64,000 nt of DNA from Limisalsivibrio acetivorans (lineage in GTDB: Bacteria; Chrysiogenota; Deferribacteres; Deferribacterales; Geovibrionaceae). The translations under genes were made by a program, and so were the position numbers. Positions within the stretch are counted from its first letter, which is position 1. Each line of letters opens with the position of its first letter. The notes beneath the pieces are model-generated. The model had not been told where the DNA came from and did no database searches. It was given only the letters and a program-made list of their open reading frames with translations. Location: NCBI RefSeq assembly GCF_000421105.1, contig NZ_ATWF01000001.1, forward strand, positions 654,930-718,929, read 5' to 3'. This document shows positions 1-9,305 of this stretch, piece by piece.

Positions 1-92
1 CCCCTGCAAAAGTGCAGAGGCTTTGTATTCATTTTTTAGGCTTTAATTCATTTTTTGGAGCATCGAAACCGATGCCCTGCTATTCTCTAAGC

Positions 93-287
93 TCAAGTGA
101 AGCCGGAAGGCGAGGAACAGCCTCCGCCGGAAGAGTCCGAACCGGGCGAGAAGGAACTAACAGCAGAGATTAGCTTCTCCACTTCCTCACTTTCGCATTT
201 CGGGCACTTTACCTCTGCAGTAGAGCTGAAAACGAGCTTCGAAAACTCATTCTCGCACTTTTTGCATTTGTATTCGTAAATCGGCAT
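93..287 (-). CDS. FmdB-family zinc-ribbon protein
   Basis: A 64-residue protein opening MPIYEYKCKKC, the signature start of the FmdB/CxxC_CxxC_SSSS family. Two CxxC pairs (CKKC near residues 8-11 and CPKC near 28-31) should bind one zinc ion. The tail is rich in Ser and Gly, ending with a lone Cys, as is usual in the family. The molecular role is not settled; members are often called putative regulatory proteins. It lies 25 bases downstream of thioredoxin on the same strand and is probably co-transcribed. An AAGGG stretch about 9 bases before the ATG supports the start. Confidence 0.85.
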   Translation of the reverse strand: MPIYEYKCKKCENEFSKLVFSSTAEVKCPKCESEEVEKLISAVSSFSPGSDSSGGGCSSPSGFT

Positions 288-312
288 CTTCCGTTACCCT
301 TCTTTGCTGTTC

Positions 313-630
313 TTAGATGTATTTCTTAACAGCGTCCTCGTAAACACCCTTGGGCTGAACGCCGATAAACTGCTCTGCAACTTTACCTTCGTTAAAAACC
401 ATAACAGTGGGGATGCTCATGATGCCGTACTTGGCGGCGAGCTGCTGGTTTTCATCAACGTTTACCTTGGCTACCTTTATCTTGCCTTCGTATTCGCCTG
501 CAAGCGCTTCGATAGTGGGGGTAAGCATACGGCAAGGTCCGCACCAAACTGCCCAGAAATCTACAACTACGGGAACATCGCTTTCAAGAACCTCGCTCTG
601 GAAGCTTGATTCGTTAAGTTCTACAGCCAT
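313..630 (-). CDS. trxA: thioredoxin
   Basis: A cytoplasmic dithiol-disulfide oxidoreductase of 105 residues, normal for the family. The active site WCGPC is at residues 29-33, the cis-proline region reads SIPTVMVF, and the F-W-A-x-W-C context is classical thioredoxin. It would reduce disulfides in proteins such as the peroxiredoxin encoded at 40201-40662. The start is fixed by a strong AAGGAGG 5 bases upstream of the ATG. A sigma-70-like promoter lies just upstream, so trxA-fmdB looks like an independent two-gene unit. Confidence 0.97.
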   Translation of the reverse strand: MAVELNESSFQSEVLESDVPVVVDFWAVWCGPCRMLTPTIEALAGEYEGKIKVAKVNVDENQQLAAKYGIMSIPTVMVFNEGKVAEQFIGVQPKGVYEDAVKKYI

Positions 631-655
631 TATTTCCTCCTTAATAACTTCTTAA

Positions 656-686
656 GTTATAGTATACCAATTAGTGTTTTTGTCAA
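656..686 (-). promoter_or_regulatory. sigma-70-type promoter of trxA
   Basis: On the minus strand TTGACA (681-686) is followed by overlapping -10 candidates: TATACT (661-666, spacing 14), TACTAT (659-664, spacing 16) and TATAAC (656-661, spacing 19). The -35 is a perfect match; which -10 is used cannot be told by eye. It precedes the AAGGAGG ribosome site of trxA at 636-642. Confidence 0.6.
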
Positions 687-741
687 TAATTCAGCTTTCA
701 TACTATATAAATTATAGCTTACTCACCATCATGCAATGGGA

Positions 742-1536
742 TTAGAAGGGACAAACACCGAAAATATCGCAATCTGAGCATGTTTCCCCTTTCTCATACC
801 TGCATCCGCCGGCTATGCCTAGCCTTGTAAGGGAAAAATCATATTTTGCAGGATCCTCTGGGTTCATTTCCCTGAAAAAGTTCGTTACAGTTTCAAGGTT
901 TTTCCTCGTTCCCGCAGTTGTTTTAATGATCCCTCTATTGTATGCGAATCTTAATATATGCGTATCTATTGGAAATTGCAACCCCGCACTTTGAAATTTT
1001 TTCCACAGACCGAAATCTATCTCGTCGCTGCGGATCATCCATCGCATAAACATACGGAAACGTTTAGCTCCAGACTTCACAGGATCGGGGAAAAGGAAGG
1101 CATACCCCCTCCCTGCGCCGAAACGCTCACCCTCGCCTTTCATATGGTTCACAAAGGTGATGAGGGCCTCCTCGGGGTCGGAGGAGAAGCTGTAGAAGGC
1201 ATCCTCCACGGAACCGAATCGCTGGTAAAGCTCGCGCACTGCAAGGCTGAAAGCTCTTACATCCTCCGGCTTCTGAAAGCGGTAGTAAAGTTCTGTGGGT
1301 TTATCCTGAATATCCCCTGGATCCGTTCCGTATTCATTGAAATAGGATAGCAGAAAACCTTTGATCGCCTTCACATTTCCATAGGCGAAACAGCTTGCCG
1401 CCAGAGACACAAATTCCGTACTCCCCCCTATGGTGTGGGGGTAGAAGATCGGGTCTGTATCGATATACTCTTTACGGTTATAACGGCTGTACAGTTCCTC
1501 AAAGAACGGCCTGTGGAGTTCTGCTTTTTTCAGCAA
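742..1536 (-). CDS. TIGR02757 (DUF2400) family protein
   Basis: A 264-residue protein of the TIGR02757/DUF2400 family, whose biochemical function is not established. Visible family traits are the N-terminal YIDTDPIFYPH segment, a helical core containing FRMFMRWMIRSDEIDFGLW, and the conserved PIDTHILRFAYN block, reminiscent of helix-hairpin-helix DNA glycosylase folds. Four cysteines close the protein (C..C..C....C in the last 20 residues), a possible metal or Fe-S site. Its start overlaps the end of the TIGR03960 gene by 7 bases, so it is the last gene of the mre-rod operon. Confidence 0.85.
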   Translation of the reverse strand: MLKKAELHRPFFEELYSRYNRKEYIDTDPIFYPHTIGGSTEFVSLAASCFAYGNVKAIKGFLLSYFNEYGTDPGDIQDKPTELYYRFQKPEDVRAFSLAVRELYQRFGSVEDAFYSFSSDPEEALITFVNHMKGEGERFGAGRGYAFLFPDPVKSGAKRFRMFMRWMIRSDEIDFGLWKKFQSAGLQFPIDTHILRFAYNRGIIKTTAGTRKNLETVTNFFREMNPEDPAKYDFSLTRLGIAGGCRYEKGETCSDCDIFGVCPF

Positions 1537-3926
1537 TCTTCCCTCGGGATTATGTAAAGGTTTGTTCTGGAAACATCCAGCTCCGCCTTATCCAGTCCGT
1601 TCTGGGAGAAGAATTCCAGAAGATTGAAGGAACCCTTCTGACCTGAGGAGAGAACTATCCAGTCATCACCTCTGGCGAGCAGGAATTCATCAAGGATAAT
1701 CTGCTTATCACGCCCCTTTTTGTCCTTTCTTATGTAATAGTTCTTTCCCTGTTCCATAAGCTCATTGAGCGTGGCGGATAGATCTCCGCCTAAACGGAAG
1801 CGCCCTGCGAAGGTATGCTTCTTTTCATTGGCTCTCAAGGGGAGGATCTCTTTAACAACAAAGCCTTCAGGGAGGATATCGTTGAGGGTATCCCGCATCG
1901 AATCCAGACCGCCGAAGTCCGCCGCCTCGATACCCATGAGGTCATTAAAGGCATCAACCCCCACAGGAGGGGGAATAAGATAGCGCATCTTCGGCTGGGG
2001 GTTAAACCCCTTTGTGAAGCCGAGGGGTAGACCGGCTATTCTGGCAGCATGGACAAACAAGCGTGTGGATTCTATGGCAGACATGAAACGCCCCGCACCT
2101 GTCTTTGAGATGCGGAGGATATAGTGATTAAGCTCCTCACCCCTCTCCTCCTTCTCCGGGTTGGAGGGGAGTCCTTCGTCTGCGTAGCTGTTCTTTATCT
2201 CTTCGAAATCGCAGACACCGCATGCGGAGCAGTCCGCCTCACGGCAGTCGGGGGTTATCAGCCCCTCAAAGCTCCTCTTATATTCAGTATAAAGATAATC
2301 CTTTGTTACGCCGGAATCTATGTGTTCCCAGGAGAGCTTCTCATCACTGCCAAACTCTCTGCCGGAGAACTCCTCCATGGTGAGGTTATTTTCCTCGAAG
2401 GCCTCATGCCATATCTCAGCGTTGAAAACCTCTGACCAGCCGTCGAACATCGCCCCCTTCTCCACCACACTTTCAAGTATATCGCACAGCCTGTCGTCAC
2501 CCCGTGAGAAAACACCCTCAAGGATACTGGGAAGGGTGTCATGGGTACTGCACTTTATGCGCATGGAGCGGAGCTTGTCGTTAACTATCCTCTGCTTCCT
2601 GCGGAACTCCCCCGCACTGTTCATCGGAAACCACTGGTACGGCGTATGGGGCTTGGGTACAAAATTCGATATGGAGACACGGACATTAAACCGTCCCTTG
2701 GCGGAGGCTCTCTTCACCTTTCCGGCGAGCTCTGCAATGGCGGCAACATCCTCATCGGTTTCACCGGGCAGGCCTATCATGAAATAGAGCTTGGCACCAT
2801 TCCACCCGGAATAGGAGGCCTTCGCCACGGCGTTTATGATCTCTTCTTCGCTCAAGTTCTTGTTTATGGCATCACGCATACGCTGGGATCCCGCCTCTGG
2901 AGCTATGGTGAAGCCAGATTTACGAACCCTTGAAAGCTCCCTGAAGATAAAATCACGTATCCTGTCCGCCCTTATGGAGGGGAGTGAGAGGGATGTGTTC
3001 TTCGCCTCAAGGAGTTTTGCCATGGTTACCAGAAGCTCTTCAAGGCGGCTGTAGTCCGCCGCAGAGAGTGAGAGGAGAGAAACCTCCATGTAACCGCTGG
3101 AGGCTATCTGGCTCAACGCTTCCTCGGCGATACTCTCTATACTTCGCTCACGGGAGGGTCGGTATAGTATGCCGGCCTGGCAGAAGCGGCAGCCCCTTGT
3201 GCAACCTCTGGAGATCTCCACAGCAACCCTGTCCTGCACGATGGGCATGGAGGGTACGATGAGCCTGTTTATCGTTACATCGTTACTGAAACCAGTGTGA
3301 ATGTTCCTTTTAACCCGTTTGTCACGTTGGAGTGACGGCACCCACGTGTACTCCTTTGTATCAAGGTACTCAAGCCTCTCACGCCTCGTTCCCCCTTTGC
3401 GGATAAGCTGTTCCAGCCCCTCCATCAAGGGGGCTATCTCAGCCTCCATCTCCCCTATGAAAAAGACATCGGCAAAACGGCTGAGTGGCATAGGGTTCGC
3501 ACAGCAGGAACCACCCATGAACACGAGGGGATCATCCTCACCCCTGTCCTCGGCACGGAGGGGGATACCGGACATCCTGAGTGTCTGCAGGATATTGGTG
3601 TAGGATAGCTCGTACTGGAGCGAGAAGCCCAGAACATCGAATTCCTTTAATGGCTTTGAGCTTTCGAGGCTGGTGAAAATATCCGAACCAAGGGTTTCAA
3701 CGGCATCGGTCCAGGGCATGAAGAAACGCTCTGCGCTGATCTTATCCGAGAGGTTAAGCCTCTCATAAAGCTGTTTAAAGCCAATATGGCTCATGCCTAC
3801 TTCGTAAACATCGGGGAATATGAGGCAGAAATCAAGCCTCTCCCCCTCCCCTTTATGGAAGGAGTTGATCTCGTGGTTGATGTACCTTGAAGGTTTTGTA
3901 ACCTTCAGCAGTGAATTATCTGTCAT
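1530..3926 (-). CDS. TIGR03960 radical SAM protein fused to DUF2344
   Basis: A 798-residue two-part protein. The first ~550 residues are a B12-binding-like/radical-SAM module with the CxxxCxxC iron-sulfur motif at C242, C246 and C249, and a following IAPEAGSQRMR segment typical of radical SAM folds. The last ~200 residues are a DUF2344 (TIGR03936) domain starting near HYILRISKTG, with the GFNPQPKMRY block. The substrate is unknown. The ATG follows the rodA stop codon with no spacer, so it is translated from the rod-shape operon. In other bacteria the two parts can be separate genes; here they are one chain. Confidence 0.9.
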   Translation of the reverse strand: MTDNSLLKVTKPSRYINHEINSFHKGEGERLDFCLIFPDVYEVGMSHIGFKQLYERLNLSDKISAERFFMPWTDAVETLGSDIFTSLESSKPLKEFDVLGFSLQYELSYTNILQTLRMSGIPLRAEDRGEDDPLVFMGGSCCANPMPLSRFADVFFIGEMEAEIAPLMEGLEQLIRKGGTRRERLEYLDTKEYTWVPSLQRDKRVKRNIHTGFSNDVTINRLIVPSMPIVQDRVAVEISRGCTRGCRFCQAGILYRPSRERSIESIAEEALSQIASSGYMEVSLLSLSAADYSRLEELLVTMAKLLEAKNTSLSLPSIRADRIRDFIFRELSRVRKSGFTIAPEAGSQRMRDAINKNLSEEEIINAVAKASYSGWNGAKLYFMIGLPGETDEDVAAIAELAGKVKRASAKGRFNVRVSISNFVPKPHTPYQWFPMNSAGEFRRKQRIVNDKLRSMRIKCSTHDTLPSILEGVFSRGDDRLCDILESVVEKGAMFDGWSEVFNAEIWHEAFEENNLTMEEFSGREFGSDEKLSWEHIDSGVTKDYLYTEYKRSFEGLITPDCREADCSACGVCDFEEIKNSYADEGLPSNPEKEERGEELNHYILRISKTGAGRFMSAIESTRLFVHAARIAGLPLGFTKGFNPQPKMRYLIPPPVGVDAFNDLMGIEAADFGGLDSMRDTLNDILPEGFVVKEILPLRANEKKHTFAGRFRLGGDLSATLNELMEQGKNYYIRKDKKGRDKQIILDEFLLARGDDWIVLSSGQKGSFNLLEFFSQNGLDKAELDVSRTNLYIIPREDC

Positions 3927-5039
3927 TTATTGCTCGCCTGGTAGTTCAAGTCTCCTCATGGCTACGCTGTTAACAAGCCCAAGCATTGCCATGAAGGTTA
4001 ATAGAGAGGAGCCGCCATAACTGACAAGGGGCATGGGGATACCCACAACGGGCATCATACCCACTGTCATAGCGACGTTTACATAAAACTGAAAGAATAT
4101 TATCCCGCTGACAACCACAGGGATAATCTTACCCGTGGGTTCGTTGGCAAGATGACCTATCTTCATAACCCGCACAACAAGATAGGCGAAGAACATAACA
4201 ACAAGGGCAGCTCCGGCAAAGCCTGTCTCCTCTGCAATTACGGAGAAGATGAAGTCGGTATGCCTTTCGGGAATGAACTTAAGGTGGGACTGGGTCCCCT
4301 CCAGAAAGCCCTTGCCCATGATTCCGCCGCTTCCTATGCCTATCTTGGACTGTATAACATGGTAACCGGAGCCGAAGGGATCCGCTTCCGGGTTCATAAA
4401 CGTTAGTACCCTCTGCTGCTGGTACGGTTTAAGCTGTGACCAGAGGATGGGAGCGGCCAAAAGTGCCGCCACGGTGAGGATGATAAATGTCCACCGGCGT
4501 ATACCGAGGAAAAGGACAAGTATCGCCCAGACTACAATGTATGTCCCGGCCGTACCCAGATCCGGCTCAAGGAAAATGAGCAGGAACGGCGGTATTACAG
4601 GAACAAAGTTGAATGCAAGCTTCTTAAAGGAGAGCTTGCTTGTATCGAAATCGAAGAAAACCTTCGCAAGTATAAGTATCCATACAAACTTGAAGAACTC
4701 CGAGGGCTGGAGACGAAAGCCCGCCAGAACGATCCATCTTTTTGCACCCATAATCGGAGGCATAAAGAGAACTATTCCGAGCGCTATGAGCCCAAGCAGA
4801 TAAAGCCAGGGGGATATCTTAACCAGCCTTCTGTGCCCTATGAGAGAGACGGCAAGGAAAACCAGTATCCCTAAAAAGCTCCAGAAGAGCTGCTTGATGT
4901 AATAGTTGCGCACCGTACTCGTTACAGGGTCATACCCGGCGGAGTAGATGGCGAACACGCTAATGCTCAGCAGGATGAGGATAGCGGCAAAAAGGGGTTT
5001 GTCGAAATTTTCAAGGTGTTTTCTGTTCAGTCCTAACAT
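3927..5039 (-). CDS. rodA: rod shape-determining protein RodA (SEDS glycosyltransferase)
   Basis: A SEDS-family peptidoglycan polymerase of the elongasome, 370 residues with about ten membrane helices. Diagnostic stretches are the N-terminal YYIKQLFWSFLG, the large periplasmic-loop segment LKFIPERHTDFIFSVIAEE with its conserved acidic residue, and the C-terminal GIPMPLVSYGGSS. It works with PBP2, encoded immediately upstream and overlapping by 29 bases. The overlap suggests translational coupling of the polymerase and transpeptidase. Start chosen at the first ATG, which keeps the N-terminal cytoplasmic segment. Confidence 0.96.
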   Translation of the reverse strand: MLGLNRKHLENFDKPLFAAILILLSISVFAIYSAGYDPVTSTVRNYYIKQLFWSFLGILVFLAVSLIGHRRLVKISPWLYLLGLIALGIVLFMPPIMGAKRWIVLAGFRLQPSEFFKFVWILILAKVFFDFDTSKLSFKKLAFNFVPVIPPFLLIFLEPDLGTAGTYIVVWAILVLFLGIRRWTFIILTVAALLAAPILWSQLKPYQQQRVLTFMNPEADPFGSGYHVIQSKIGIGSGGIMGKGFLEGTQSHLKFIPERHTDFIFSVIAEETGFAGAALVVMFFAYLVVRVMKIGHLANEPTGKIIPVVVSGIIFFQFYVNVAMTVGMMPVVGIPMPLVSYGGSSLLTFMAMLGLVNSVAMRRLELPGEQ

Positions 5040-6846
5040 AGCCTAAATCTATCATCCTGTTTACTATTGCGCCCACAACCGGAGCCGCACCACGGCTTCC
5101 GGCCCCTCCATGCTGAAGAAGGGCAACTATGGCATAGCGGGGGTTTTCAGCGGGGAGGACAGCTCCGAACCATGAGTGATCTCTCATGAATTCGGGGATC
5201 TCATCATCCTCCATATCCTCTGTTTTCTCAAGGCTAACAACCTGTGCCGTTCCGGTTTTTCCTCCGTAGGTAAGGCCGTCAACCCGGGCACGGTGTCCTG
5301 TGGCACGGTCGCCGTAGATAACCTCAACCATACCCTCCATAACCTTATCCCGCACCCATTGAGGGAACTCCATACGGTTCACAAGTTCCTGCTCTATCTC
5401 TTCCCTTTCCCCTGTTATCATGTCCTCGATAAAGTCCACAACCCTTGGCTTGTAAACATACCCGCCGTTAAAGATGCCTCCGAGCATGACAGCAATCTGC
5501 AGGGGCGTTGTAGTTATGTAGCCCTGGCCTATACTGCATATTATTGTCTCACCCGGGTACCAGGGTTCTTCGAATCGTCTTCTCTTCCATGCTCTGCTGG
5601 GGAATGAGCCGCTTTTCTCATTGGGGAGGTTTATCCCGGTTATCCTGCCAAGGGAAAGCTTTTTAGCATACTTCTCGATATTGTCTATACCTAATAGAAG
5701 ACCAAGCTGATAATAATAAACATCGCATGACTGCTCCAGGGATTCCACAAGCTTCATAGAACCGTGCCCCCCTCTCTTCCAACAGCCATACTCGAAGTTG
5801 CCGAACTTAAGTGAACCGGTGCATGTGAAAGAGGTATCCTCGGTCACCTTACCCTCTGTCAGCCCTGCGGCGGCCATTAGTATCTTAAATACGGAACCGG
5901 GGGGGTAGGCACCCTCAAGAGCCCTGTTAAGTAACGGCTTATCCTTATCCTTTATTACACTGAGACGCTTCTCTGAACTGAAAAAGGGTGTGAACACCTC
6001 GAGATTGTATGTCGGTGCGGAATAGAGGGAAAGGAGGGAGAAATCCTCAATATCCATAACAACAGCCGCACCTTTGCGCCCTTCGAACATGCTGTGGATC
6101 GATTTCTGCAGATCCGAATCGAGGGTAAGCACCAGGTTGTTGCCAGGCGTGGTTTCCTTCTCCGAAAGAACCTCAAGCACTCGTCCGTAGCTGTCCACTT
6201 CCACATGCTTTGCTCCGTTTACACCCCTCAGCTTCTCCTCGTATACCTTTTCTATACCGGTTTTGCCTATCATATCCCCGCCGGTGTAGTGGTCATCTTT
6301 CTGAATATCCCTCTCCGTGACCTCTGATAGGTAGCCGAGAACATGGCTGAACGCCCTGCTCTCCATATATTTACGAACAGGCTCAAGCCCTATCTCAAGC
6401 CCCCTGAACTGCCTGGAGTTTTCAAGCAGCCATGCCACCTGCTTGAATGTAAGCCCCCTGGCGATAACAGCGGGCTCATAAAGGTACGACTTGCGGATCT
6501 GTTTCTTTGCATAGTCTATATCAAGATCAACCACCTGGCTGACCCGCTTAAGGAAGAGCGCCATATCGGGCACATCCTCCTTAACAACCTTGAGCTCATA
6601 GCTGGGTGCATTGCGCACGAGAAGCTTCCCCTTTCTGTCCTTGATGAAGCCCCTGTCCGCCTTTACTGTGACTATACGGATACGGTTGCTCTCGGAGAGC
6701 CGTTTATACTTTTCGTGCTGAAAGAACTGCAGATACACAAGTCTTAGAAGGATTACCCCGAAAAACAGGAAGAGAACGGCGAAATAGATCTTCATCCGCT
6801 TCTTGTAGTAGTTGTGTATCTCCTTACTTAAGTGTTTTAAATGCAC
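5011..6846 (-). CDS. mrdA: penicillin-binding protein 2 (elongasome transpeptidase)
   Basis: A class B penicillin-binding protein of 611 residues, anchored by one N-terminal helix (about residues 20-40), with a dimerisation/pedestal region and a C-terminal transpeptidase domain. The catalytic motifs are all present: SVFK with the nucleophile S318, SCD at 373-375 (the usual SxN variant of PBP2), and KTG at 530-532. It crosslinks peptidoglycan during side-wall growth with RodA, MreC and MreD. It overlaps mreD by 23 bases and rodA by 29. Confidence 0.96.
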   Translation of the reverse strand: MHLKHLSKEIHNYYKKRMKIYFAVLFLFFGVILLRLVYLQFFQHEKYKRLSESNRIRIVTVKADRGFIKDRKGKLLVRNAPSYELKVVKEDVPDMALFLKRVSQVVDLDIDYAKKQIRKSYLYEPAVIARGLTFKQVAWLLENSRQFRGLEIGLEPVRKYMESRAFSHVLGYLSEVTERDIQKDDHYTGGDMIGKTGIEKVYEEKLRGVNGAKHVEVDSYGRVLEVLSEKETTPGNNLVLTLDSDLQKSIHSMFEGRKGAAVVMDIEDFSLLSLYSAPTYNLEVFTPFFSSEKRLSVIKDKDKPLLNRALEGAYPPGSVFKILMAAAGLTEGKVTEDTSFTCTGSLKFGNFEYGCWKRGGHGSMKLVESLEQSCDVYYYQLGLLLGIDNIEKYAKKLSLGRITGINLPNEKSGSFPSRAWKRRRFEEPWYPGETIICSIGQGYITTTPLQIAVMLGGIFNGGYVYKPRVVDFIEDMITGEREEIEQELVNRMEFPQWVRDKVMEGMVEVIYGDRATGHRARVDGLTYGGKTGTAQVVSLEKTEDMEDDEIPEFMRDHSWFGAVLPAENPRYAIVALLQHGGAGSRGAAPVVGAIVNRMIDLGYVRTEQKTP

Positions 6847-7291
6847 TGCTTACCTCTGGTGCTATAACAACGACACCCACGGCGGCTACATTTACCAGGG
6901 ACCTGTATATGAATACCTCAAAGAATGTTGCCGTAAGGTGTCCGGTGAGAAGCATTATTACAATTATATGAAAAACCGCTATGCCCGCCCGGAATATAAA
7001 TCTGCTTAATGCCTTGTCCATATCCAGCACTATATGTGCGTGCTGGCGGAGGAAGCCGTAAAGGATGAACAGGATTACCGAGGGTCCAAAAACCCAGCCG
7101 AGACGGAAATCGTAGAATATGCCGAAGATAATTCCGTGGTACAAAAAGTTCTCCTCGTCAACCCTCCCCACAATTGCCAGAAAGGCTATGAGAAAGAAAT
7201 CCAGAGGGGACATAAAGGAGAGTATCGAGCCGGAAAGGATATACAGAACGCAGAGGAGAAAAACCAGCCTTATGTAGTAACCGGCTGTCAT
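6824..7291 (-). CDS. mreD: rod shape-determining protein MreD
   Basis: A small inner-membrane protein of 155 residues with about five hydrophobic helices. It has the MreD-like pattern of a short N-terminus, FLIAFLAIVGR and a central GIIFGIFYDFRLG motif. MreD sequences are poorly conserved, so position carries weight: it sits between mreC (4-base overlap) and mrdA. It helps connect MreB filaments to the periplasmic synthases through MreC. Confidence 0.92.
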   Translation of the reverse strand: MTAGYYIRLVFLLCVLYILSGSILSFMSPLDFFLIAFLAIVGRVDEENFLYHGIIFGIFYDFRLGWVFGPSVILFILYGFLRQHAHIVLDMDKALSRFIFRAGIAVFHIIVIMLLTGHLTATFFEVFIYRSLVNVAAVGVVVIAPEVSSAFKTLK

Positions 7292-8079
7292 CGGCTGACC
7301 ACCAGAACATTCTCAAGTTTGAAGAAGTCCACCACCGGAGAAACGGATATACGTCTGTAAAGCCCTGTTTCTGTACTAAAAAGTTTGAATATCCTGCCGA
7401 CAGCGATCCCCTTGGGGTAAACACCGCCGAGACCGGAGGTTATAAGCAGGTCGTCAAGCTTTGCATCATCCAGCCTGTCGTAGTAGTCAACGGTGAGCTT
7501 TCCGGCTCCGTCACCACGGATAATACCAACGCTTCGTGTCCGCTTGTTCATTACAGATACGTTATTAACTATATTAAGAAGAACGTCCACACGGGCGGTC
7601 ATCATGTCCACTTCGGTGACAACGCCCACAAGGCCGTTGAAGCTGATCACAGGATCATTGACCTTAACGCCGTCCGCACTTCCCCTGTCAATGCGGATAT
7701 AGCGGACATAGCCCTCGATGTTCCTTCCCACAACGTTGCAGGCTATTGTATCAAACTGGTAGGCGTCCTTAAAGTTCAGCAGTTTCTTGAGCCTTTCATA
7801 CTCCAGAACCTTCTCCTGCATGATGGAGTTCTGGAGCCTTAGCCTCCCGTTATCCTCACGCAGTTCCACATTATCCCGGCGTACATTCACAAGGTTTATG
7901 TAACCGTTCCATACATTCCCCGCAAACTCTGTGGTCTTCGAGGTGTAGTAAACGAAGGGGTTAAGGATATTACCCAGAATCCCCTTGAAGGGCCCGTTTA
8001 TATCAGGGTTTTTCACTTGAAGGATAACAAGGAAAAAGATGAACGCTAAGATTGCCGCCAGTTTTTTCCAGCTCAGCAT
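7288..8079 (-). CDS. mreC: rod shape-determining protein MreC
   Basis: About 263 residues: a short cytoplasmic N-terminus, one membrane helix (near residues 8-22), a coiled coil (around 65-105, rich in Glu/Leu/Arg) and the two beta-domains of the MreC family, with the GLVGVVTEV and ITSGLGGVYPKGIAVG segments. It acts in the periplasm as the scaffold that activates PBP2/RodA. The ATG at 8079 is preferred over the adjacent GTG at 8082 because AAGGA lies 4 bases from it. Confidence 0.96.
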   Translation of the reverse strand: MLSWKKLAAILAFIFFLVILQVKNPDINGPFKGILGNILNPFVYYTSKTTEFAGNVWNGYINLVNVRRDNVELREDNGRLRLQNSIMQEKVLEYERLKKLLNFKDAYQFDTIACNVVGRNIEGYVRYIRIDRGSADGVKVNDPVISFNGLVGVVTEVDMMTARVDVLLNIVNNVSVMNKRTRSVGIIRGDGAGKLTVDYYDRLDDAKLDDLLITSGLGGVYPKGIAVGRIFKLFSTETGLYRRISVSPVVDFFKLENVLVVSR

Positions 8080-8091
8080 CACTTCCTTTTA

Positions 8092-9243
<1,152 letters not shown>

Positions 9244-9272
9244 TTGTCATAGATTAAAGATTTTTGTATAAC
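9244..9272 (+). promoter_or_regulatory. sigma-70-type promoter of lysS
   Basis: TTGTCA (9244-9249), a 17-base spacer and TATAAC (9267-9272) match the vegetative consensus at five of six bases in each box. Transcription would begin near 9279. That excludes the upstream in-frame ATG at 9264 as the lysS start and supports the ATG at 9306. Confidence 0.75.
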
Positions 9273-9305
9273 AAGTCAACAAAATCAAGGAGACAAAAGA
9301 ATATA

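Noticed and set aside
60-75. Hairpin GCATCG-aaac-CGATGC downstream of the fmdB-like gene as a terminator
   Set aside because: On the gene's strand the bases after the stem are A-rich, not T-rich, so it lacks the needed U-tract.
9264-9305. Longer lysS starting at ATG 9264
   Set aside because: The codon lies inside the predicted -10 region and upstream of the transcript start; the extra residues are not family-like.
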